NCBI RefSeq assembly: GCF_030165005.1
Contig: NZ_JASNNW010000006.1
Coordinates: forward strand, 124,001-188,000
From: Blastococcus capsensis
GTDB lineage: Bacteria > Actinomycetota > Actinomycetes > Mycobacteriales > Geodermatophilaceae
Direction of reading: 5' to 3'
DNA length: 64,000 nucleotides
Shown here: positions 59,838 to 64,000 of the stretch, piece after piece
Layout of the letters: each line of letters starts with the position of its first letter
Numbering within the stretch: the first letter of the stretch is position 1
Position numbers and translations under genes: made by a program
Notes under the pieces: generated by a model
What the model was told of the DNA's origin: nothing
The model's database searches: none
What the model saw: the letters and a program-made list of their open reading frames with translations, nothing else

Positions 59838-59960
59838 GGACCCTCCGGGCCCCGCTCCTCAGGTCGCCTCGCGGGGCGGCTCGCCTTCCGTACCGCCACT
59901 CGCTGGCCACCCACCTGATTGCCGCGGCTCCGTGACCTCGGATCAGGGACCCTCCGGGCC
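59838..59960. repeat. Pair of GGGACCCTCCGGGCCCC hairpins downstream of pcrA
   Basis: GGGGACCCTCCGGGCCCC occurs at about 59838-59855, and GGGACCCTCCGGGCCCC at about 59943-59959, the second just beyond the pcrA stop. A related GGACCCTCCGGGCCC is at about 46055-46069. Confidence 0.65.
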
Positions 59961-59971
59961 CCTTCCCGAGG

Positions 59972-62269
59972 TCACAGCTTGACGAGCGGGGCGTAGCGGA
60001 GGACGAGGCGCTTGGCGCCACCGGAGCCGAAGTCGACCGTGGCTTGGGCCTTGTCGCCCACGCCGGTCACCTCCACGACCGTGCCCAGCCCGAAGGCGTC
60101 GTGGCTGACCCGGTCGCCGACCTCCACCGAGATCACCTGGCGGTTGCCGGCTCCTCCCCGCAGACCGCCCGTCGCCAGCCCGGTCGCCGCCACCCGCGTC
60201 TGCGCCGAGCGGTAACCGGTCGACGGCGCCGGGGCCGGGTCGGTGCGGGCCCAGTGCACGGTCTCGCCCGGGAGCTCGTCGAGGAACCGCGACGGCGGGT
60301 TGTAGGCCGGCTGCCCCCAGCTGGTGCGCACCGTCGCCCGCGAGATGAGCAGCCGCTGCCGCGCCCGGGTGATCCCCACGTAGGCCAGCCGGCGCTCCTC
60401 CTCCAGCTCCCGCGGGTCGCCGAGTGCCCGCAGGTGCGGGAACACGCCGTCCTCCATCCCGGTCAGGAACACGACCGGGAACTCCAGCCCCTTCGCGGTG
60501 TGCAGGGTCATGAGCGTGACCACCCCCGCGTCGTCGCCGGAGACGGGGATCTGGTCGGCGTCGGCCACCAGCGAGACCTGCTCGAGGAAGTCGGTGACCG
60601 ACCCGCCCGGGTTGGCCGCCTCGAACTCCGCGGCCACCGAGATCAGCTCGTTGAGGTTGTCTACCCGCCCCTCGTCCTGCGGATCGGAACTGGCCTGCAG
60701 CTCGGCCAGGTAACCGGTGCGGTCGAGGATGCTCTCCAGGAGCGCGGCCGGGCCCGAGCCGGTCTCCACCAGCTGCTCGAACTCCTCGAGCATCGCGACG
60801 AACTCCTGCAGCGCCTTCAGCGAGCGGGTCGCGAGCTCACCGATCTCGGTGCACCGCCGCAGCGCGGTCCCGAACGCGATCCGCTCGCGGTCGGCGAACC
60901 TCTCGATGCAGGACTCGGCCTTGTCACCGATGCCGCGCTTGGGCACGTTGATGATGCGGCGCAGGCTGACCACGTCGGCCGGGTTGGCCACCAGCTTCAG
61001 GTAGGCCAGCGCGTCGCGGACCTCCTTGCGCTCGTAGAAACGGACACCGCCGACGACCTTGTACGGCATGCCGACGCGGATGAAGACCTCTTCGAACACG
61101 CGGGAGGCATTGTTCGTGCGGTAGAAGACCGCGATGTCGGCAGGCCTGGCCGTGCCCTCGTCGACCAGGGCGTCGATCTGCTCGGCGACCCAGGCGGCCT
61201 CGTCGTGCTCGTTGTCGGCGACGTAGCCCTCGATCAGCTCGCCGTCGCCCGAGTCGGTCCACAGGCTCTTCGGGCGGCGGCCGGTGTTCTTCGAGATGAC
61301 CTGGTTCGCGGCCTTGAGGATCCGCTGGGTGGAGCGGTAGTTCTGCTCCAGCAGGATCGTGGTGGCCTGCGGGTAGTCGCGCTCGAACTCGTCGATGTTG
61401 CGGATCGTCGCGCCGCGGAAGGCGTAGATCGACTGGTCGGCGTCACCGACGACGCACAGCTCGGCCTGCGGCACCGGGTCCCCGCCGGTGCCCGTGAGTT
61501 CCCGCACCAGCATGTACTGGGCGTGGTTGGTGTCCTGGTACTCGTCGACGAGGACGTGGCGGAACCGGCGCCGGTAGTGCTCCGCGACGTCGGGGAACGC
61601 CTGCAGCAGGTGGACCGTCGTCATGATCAGGTCGTCGAAGTCCATGGCGTGCGCCTCGCGCAGCCGCCGCTGGTAGAGCGTGTACGCGTCCTTGAGCACC
61701 CGCTCCGGCGGGGTCTGCGGGGTGAACGCGTCCTCGTCGACCAGCTCGTTCTTCAGGTTCGACACCTGGTTGGCGAGGCTGCGCCCCGGGAAGCGCTTGG
61801 CGTCCAGGTCGAGGTCGCGGGCGACCATCGTCATCAGCCGGATCGAGTCGCCCTGGTCGTAGATGGTGAACAACGACTTCATACCCAGCTTGGCGGCCTC
61901 GGCCCGCAGGATGCGCACGCACATCGAGTGGAACGTCGACACCCACATCGACCGCGCACGCGGCCCGACGAGAGCCGCCACCCGCTCCTTCATCTCACCG
62001 GCGGCCTTGTTGGTGAAGGTGATCGCCAGGATCTCGCCCGGTTGCACGCCGCGGGCACCCAGCAGGTAGGCGATCCGGTGCGTCAGCACCCGGGTCTTGC
62101 CCGACCCGGCACCCGCGACGATGAGCAGCGGGCTGCCCTCGTGGACGACGGCGTCCCGCTGGGGGCCGTTGAGGCCGGCGAGCATCCGGTCCAGCTCCCG
62201 CCCCAGCGAGCCCGGTGCGGAGCGCTGCAGGGCGGCGGTGCCGGGGAGGGACTGCTGGAGGCTGCTCAT
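59972..62269 (-). CDS. pcrA: ATP-dependent DNA helicase PcrA/UvrD
   Basis: 765 aa from ATG 62269 (MSSLQQ, the usual actinobacterial PcrA-type beginning; ATG 62329 with GGAG upstream would add 20 residues). SF1A motifs: Q motif LNGPQRDAV, motif I AGAGSGKTR, Ia FTNKAAGEMKERV, II VDEYQDTN, III GDADQSIYAFRGA, IV LEQNYRST, V TLHTAKGLEFPVVFL, VI VGITRARQRL. The C-terminal 70 residues form the Tudor-like RNAP-binding region (VSHDAFGLGTVVEV). Works in nucleotide excision repair and replication-fork processing. Divergent from the chorismate mutase leader. Confidence 0.96.
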   Translation of the reverse strand: MSSLQQSLPGTAALQRSAPGSLGRELDRMLAGLNGPQRDAVVHEGSPLLIVAGAGSGKTRVLTHRIAYLLGARGVQPGEILAITFTNKAAGEMKERVAALVGPRARSMWVSTFHSMCVRILRAEAAKLGMKSLFTIYDQGDSIRLMTMVARDLDLDAKRFPGRSLANQVSNLKNELVDEDAFTPQTPPERVLKDAYTLYQRRLREAHAMDFDDLIMTTVHLLQAFPDVAEHYRRRFRHVLVDEYQDTNHAQYMLVRELTGTGGDPVPQAELCVVGDADQSIYAFRGATIRNIDEFERDYPQATTILLEQNYRSTQRILKAANQVISKNTGRRPKSLWTDSGDGELIEGYVADNEHDEAAWVAEQIDALVDEGTARPADIAVFYRTNNASRVFEEVFIRVGMPYKVVGGVRFYERKEVRDALAYLKLVANPADVVSLRRIINVPKRGIGDKAESCIERFADRERIAFGTALRRCTEIGELATRSLKALQEFVAMLEEFEQLVETGSGPAALLESILDRTGYLAELQASSDPQDEGRVDNLNELISVAAEFEAANPGGSVTDFLEQVSLVADADQIPVSGDDAGVVTLMTLHTAKGLEFPVVFLTGMEDGVFPHLRALGDPRELEEERRLAYVGITRARQRLLISRATVRTSWGQPAYNPPSRFLDELPGETVHWARTDPAPAPSTGYRSAQTRVAATGLATGGLRGGAGNRQVISVEVGDRVSHDAFGLGTVVEVTGVGDKAQATVDFGSGGAKRLVLRYAPLVKL

Positions 62270-62533
62270 GCCGCGGCCCCCCGCGGAAACGTGGAGCGCC
62301 AGCGGAGCGTTCTCGTGGGGTCGGTTCATGGACGCAGCTCCGCGACGCAGCTCCGCTGGGGATCAGGACACCTACGGCGCACTCCCGCTGGGGAACCGGA
62401 AGTCTGCGACGCCTTCACCCCGCCACTGTAAGCCGGGCGGGTGACGGTCCCGGCGGCCGCTGGACCGCTCGCACCACCTGCCTCACCGGTGCGGCCGTGG
62501 CGTCGGCGTCCGGCCGTGTGCCACACTCGTCCC

Positions 62534-62596
62534 GTGCTCGCCACGGTCAGCTTTTTCTACGGTCACCGGGATCCGGTGTCCGTCACCGCTGGCTGA
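62534..62596 (+). CDS. Probable leader peptide with Phe-Phe-Tyr codons (attenuator of chorismate mutase)
   Basis: GTG 62534 to TGA 62594-62596 encodes 20 residues, MLATVSFFYGHRDPVSVTAG. TTT TTC TAC at 62552-62560 makes a three-codon aromatic run. CACACT ends six bases before the GTG, so the transcript could be leaderless. Downstream are a stem overlapping the Tyr codon and an intrinsic terminator, then the chorismate mutase gene, whose product leads to Phe and Tyr. This is the layout of a ribosome-mediated attenuator. Expression not shown; inference from layout. Confidence 0.7.
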   Translation: MLATVSFFYGHRDPVSVTAG

Positions 62597-62646
62597 GCAC
62601 ACGCCGCAACAGACGCCCCGGGCCCGAGGAGCCCGGGGCGTTTCTC
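62559..62646 (+). promoter_or_regulatory. Putative Phe/Tyr attenuator: alternative stems and terminator
   Basis: Strand 1 ACGGTCACCGG (62559-62569) pairs with strand 2 CCGGTGTCCGT (62573-62583), one mismatch. Terminator stem CGCCCCGGGC (62614-62623) with GCCCGGGGCG (62631-62640), followed by TTTCTCGTTCT. Strand 2 can instead pair with the terminator's left side (CCGG 62573-62576 with CCGG 62618-62621; CGTC 62581-62584 with GACG 62612-62615), giving an antiterminator when a ribosome stalls on FFY. Confidence 0.65.
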
Positions 62647-62686
62647 GTTCTCGGGGCCCGGGTCCACGACCTCCCGAGGACCACCG

Positions 62687-62980
62687 ATGAGCACCCTCAC
62701 CACCTCCCCCGCCGCCGGCCCCACCGCCCCCGAGGACCCGGTCGAGCGGATCGGCGAGCTGCGCGGCGCGATCGACGCCTGCGACGCCGAGATCATCGAG
62801 CTGGTGCGCCGCCGCCTGGAGATCTCCCAGGAGATCGGCGCGCTGCGCTCGGCCTCCGGCGGCACCCGCCTCTCCCTCGCCCGCGAGCAGCAGGTGCTGT
62901 CCCGCTTCCGGGCCGAGCTGGGACCGGACGGCGCGGCACTGGGGATGATGCTGCTCCGACAGGGCCGCGGCCGGCTCTGA
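62687..62980 (+). CDS. Chorismate mutase, AroQ-delta type
   Basis: 97 aa all-helical AroQ fold. Converts chorismate to prephenate, the branch to Phe and Tyr. Helix 1 IGELRGAIDACDAEIIELVRRR (Arg and Asp/Glu active-site positions), then EISQEIG and SLAREQQVLSRF, and the C-terminus MMLLRQGRGRL, which resembles the short actinobacterial enzyme (mycobacterial Rv0948c) activated by complex formation with DAHP synthase. ATG 62687 has GAGG upstream. Expression is probably set by the upstream attenuator. Confidence 0.92.
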   Translation: MSTLTTSPAAGPTAPEDPVERIGELRGAIDACDAEIIELVRRRLEISQEIGALRSASGGTRLSLAREQQVLSRFRAELGPDGAALGMMLLRQGRGRL

Positions 62981-62984
62981 GAGA

Positions 62985-63040
62985 GGACCTCGCTGCCCCC
63001 CACCGCTCGCGAGCTCGCGGCGGGACCCTGCAGCGAGGCC
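62985..63040. terminator. C-family intergenic hairpin, copy 9
   Basis: Arms GGACCTCGCTGC (62985-62996) and GCAGCGAGGCC (63030-63040); apical CTCGCGAGCTCG. In the convergent gap between chorismate mutase and the small protein gene. Confidence 0.75.
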
Positions 63041-63334
63041 TTACGGGCCGCTGCGCCAGACCTGGGAGTCGTCGTCGCCCATCGCGGCCACCTCGAACAC
63101 CCGGCCCGGGCAGGCCTCGTCGGCCTCGTCCGCCAGGTCCTTGCCGAGATCCAGCGCCGCATCGAGGTCGGCCGCCTCGCACTCGGTCACCACGCGCAGC
63201 ACCGCCCGGTCCGGCTCGCGCCAGAGCCGCAGCTCCGGGTCGTCGGGCCGGAGCACGGTGCGGAGGGCGTCGATCGCGGCGTCGTCCAGCGGCGCGGAGG
63301 AGCGCAACGCGACGGACAGGGTGAACGCAGGCAC
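63041..63334 (-). CDS. Small hypothetical protein
   Basis: 97 aa from GTG 63334 (a GTG at 63355 is possible). Not recognised. Alternating beta/alpha pattern (FTLSVALRSSAPLDDAAIDALR, LRLWREPDRAVLRVVTECEAADLDAALDLG) with acidic helices and no membrane segment; resembles small ferredoxin-fold hypothetical proteins of actinobacteria. CAGACT lies six bases before the chosen GTG, the same geometry as folD. Confidence 0.6.
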   Translation of the reverse strand: MPAFTLSVALRSSAPLDDAAIDALRTVLRPDDPELRLWREPDRAVLRVVTECEAADLDAALDLGKDLADEADEACPGRVFEVAAMGDDDSQVWRSGP

Positions 63335-63420
63335 GTCCCGAGTCTGCGCGATCACCGTCGTGCCGCCGCTCCCGCCCCCGGTGTTCCCTCACGACCCCGA
63401 CGGGTTCGCCGGGCCCTCCG

Positions 63421-63426
63421 TAGGCT
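63421..63426 (+). promoter_or_regulatory. -10 box for leaderless PIG-L gene
   Basis: TAGGCT seven bases before GTG 63434. Confidence 0.6.
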
Positions 63427-63433
63427 CCGCCGG

Positions 63434-64000
63434 GTGAGTTCCCCGTTCCAGCCCCCGTCCGGTCCCGCCGCGCACGTCGAGCGCGTGCTGTGCGTCCTGG
63501 CCCACCCCGACGACGTCGACTTCGGCAGCGCGGGGACCGTCGCCACGTGGACCGCGGCGGGCACCGAGGTCACCTACCTGATCGTCACCGACGGCGACGC
63601 CGGCGGATTCGACGACACCCCCCGCGAGCAGATGGGGCCGCTGCGGCAGGCCGAGCAACGGGCGGCCGCCGCCGCGGTCGGGGTGACCGACGTGCGGTTC
63701 CTCGGCTACCCCGACGGCCGGCTCGAGCTCACCCTGGACCTGCGCCGCGACATCAGCCGGGTGATCCGGCAGGTGCGCCCGCAGCGGGTGCTCACCAGCT
63801 CGCCCGAGCGGTTCTGGGACCGGATCGGCGCCAGCCATCCCGACCACATGACCGTCGGCGAGTCGACCCTGCGGGCGGTCTACCCCGACGCCCGCAACCC
63901 GTTCGCCTTCCCCGAGCTGCTGGCCGACGAGGGGCTGGAGGCCTGGACCGTCGCGGAGGTGTGGCTGGGCGCCAGCCCGCGCCCCGACCACGCCGTCGAC
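63434..64000 (+). CDS. PIG-L (LmbE-like) deacetylase, cut by window edge
   Basis: 189 codons visible from GTG 63434 to the right edge, no stop. Zinc motif AHPDD (about 23-27) followed by DFGSAGT, DGDAGG, RFLGYPDGRL and SHPDHMTVG, the signature set of PIG-L deacetylases. The family includes the mycothiol enzymes MshB and Mca as well as N-acetylglucosaminyl deacetylases and lipid-linked forms; the visible part does not decide. It stands alone behind a leaderless promoter. Confidence 0.88.
   Translation, partial: MSSPFQPPSGPAAHVERVLCVLAHPDDVDFGSAGTVATWTAAGTEVTYLIVTDGDAGGFDDTPREQMGPLRQAEQRAAAAAVGVTDVRFLGYPDGRLELTLDLRRDISRVIRQVRPQRVLTSSPERFWDRIGASHPDHMTVGESTLRAVYPDARNPFAFPELLADEGLEAWTVAEVWLGASPRPDHAVD

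Overview
Organism and overall character. The DNA is very G+C-rich, with GTG and TTG starts used freely, 4-bp stop/start overlaps between co-oriented genes, and many genes whose start codon lies 6-8 bases behind a TANNNT-like -10 box (probable leaderless mRNAs). The gene content (sucCD, PerM-like DUF6350, purN, purH, folD, DUF3017, mdh, icd; pcrA next to an M23 peptidase and a short chorismate mutase; punA, phosphosugar mutase, upp, add, deoA, cdd) matches an actinobacterial chromosome. I suspect the Geodermatophilales (Blastococcus/Modestobacter/Geodermatophilus type), but that placement is inference. The window looks like core chromosome. I see no rRNA, tRNA, CRISPR, transposase or integrase.

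Layout. 0-8 kb (minus strand): a tightly overlapping operon of GCS2-type carboxylate-amine ligase, M20 amidohydrolase, methylmalonyl-CoA mutase small and large subunits (mutA, mutB) and the chaperone GTPase meaB. 9-34 kb: a nucleoside salvage and catabolism supercluster: punA, an SDR and a phosphosugar mutase (plus strand); a Gfo/Idh oxidoreductase and upp (minus); deoC with two aldehyde dehydrogenase-family genes (plus); a DEAD-box helicase; add; a three-gene cassette of unknown function with visibly lower G+C (22.8-24.0 kb); an ABC-2 exporter; deoA-cdd; and a BmpA-type nucleoside importer (two permeases, ATPase, lipoprotein). 33-41 kb: cell-envelope and housekeeping genes (DD-carboxypeptidase, YihY, 2'-5' RNA ligase-like, trpS, HisC-like aminotransferase, galE, CBS/CorC protein, CAP-domain protein). 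42-54 kb: TCA and purine genes (icd, mdh, folD, purH, purN, PerM-like, sucD, sucC) with small membrane and pentapeptide-repeat genes. 54-64 kb: a secreted hydrolase, a stand-alone B12-binding protein, lipase, M23 peptidase, pcrA, chorismate mutase and the start of a PIG-L deacetylase.

How the genes work together. The importer feeds nucleosides to Cdd, Add, DeoA and PunA. The released pentose phosphates pass through the mutase and DeoC, and the acetaldehyde goes to the ALDH. MutAB/MeaB makes succinyl-CoA from propionyl-derived methylmalonyl-CoA, which enters the TCA cycle through SucCD, Mdh and Icd.

Most notable observations. (1) A probable Phe/Tyr transcription attenuator: a 20-codon leader peptide with a Phe-Phe-Tyr run, alternative stems and an intrinsic terminator, directly ahead of the chorismate mutase gene. 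(2) A family of nine intergenic hairpins (C family) whose outer arms change in compensated ways from copy to copy. (3) A second repeat (B family) that sits at three gene junctions and supplies the Shine-Dalgarno sequence of the next gene, once also encoding the C-terminus of MutA. (4) A third palindromic family (A family, GATCATG ends), one copy of which contains a 29-base poly-C run. (5) Two unrelated 17-bp perfect palindromes and a 28-bp perfect palindrome inside a coding region.
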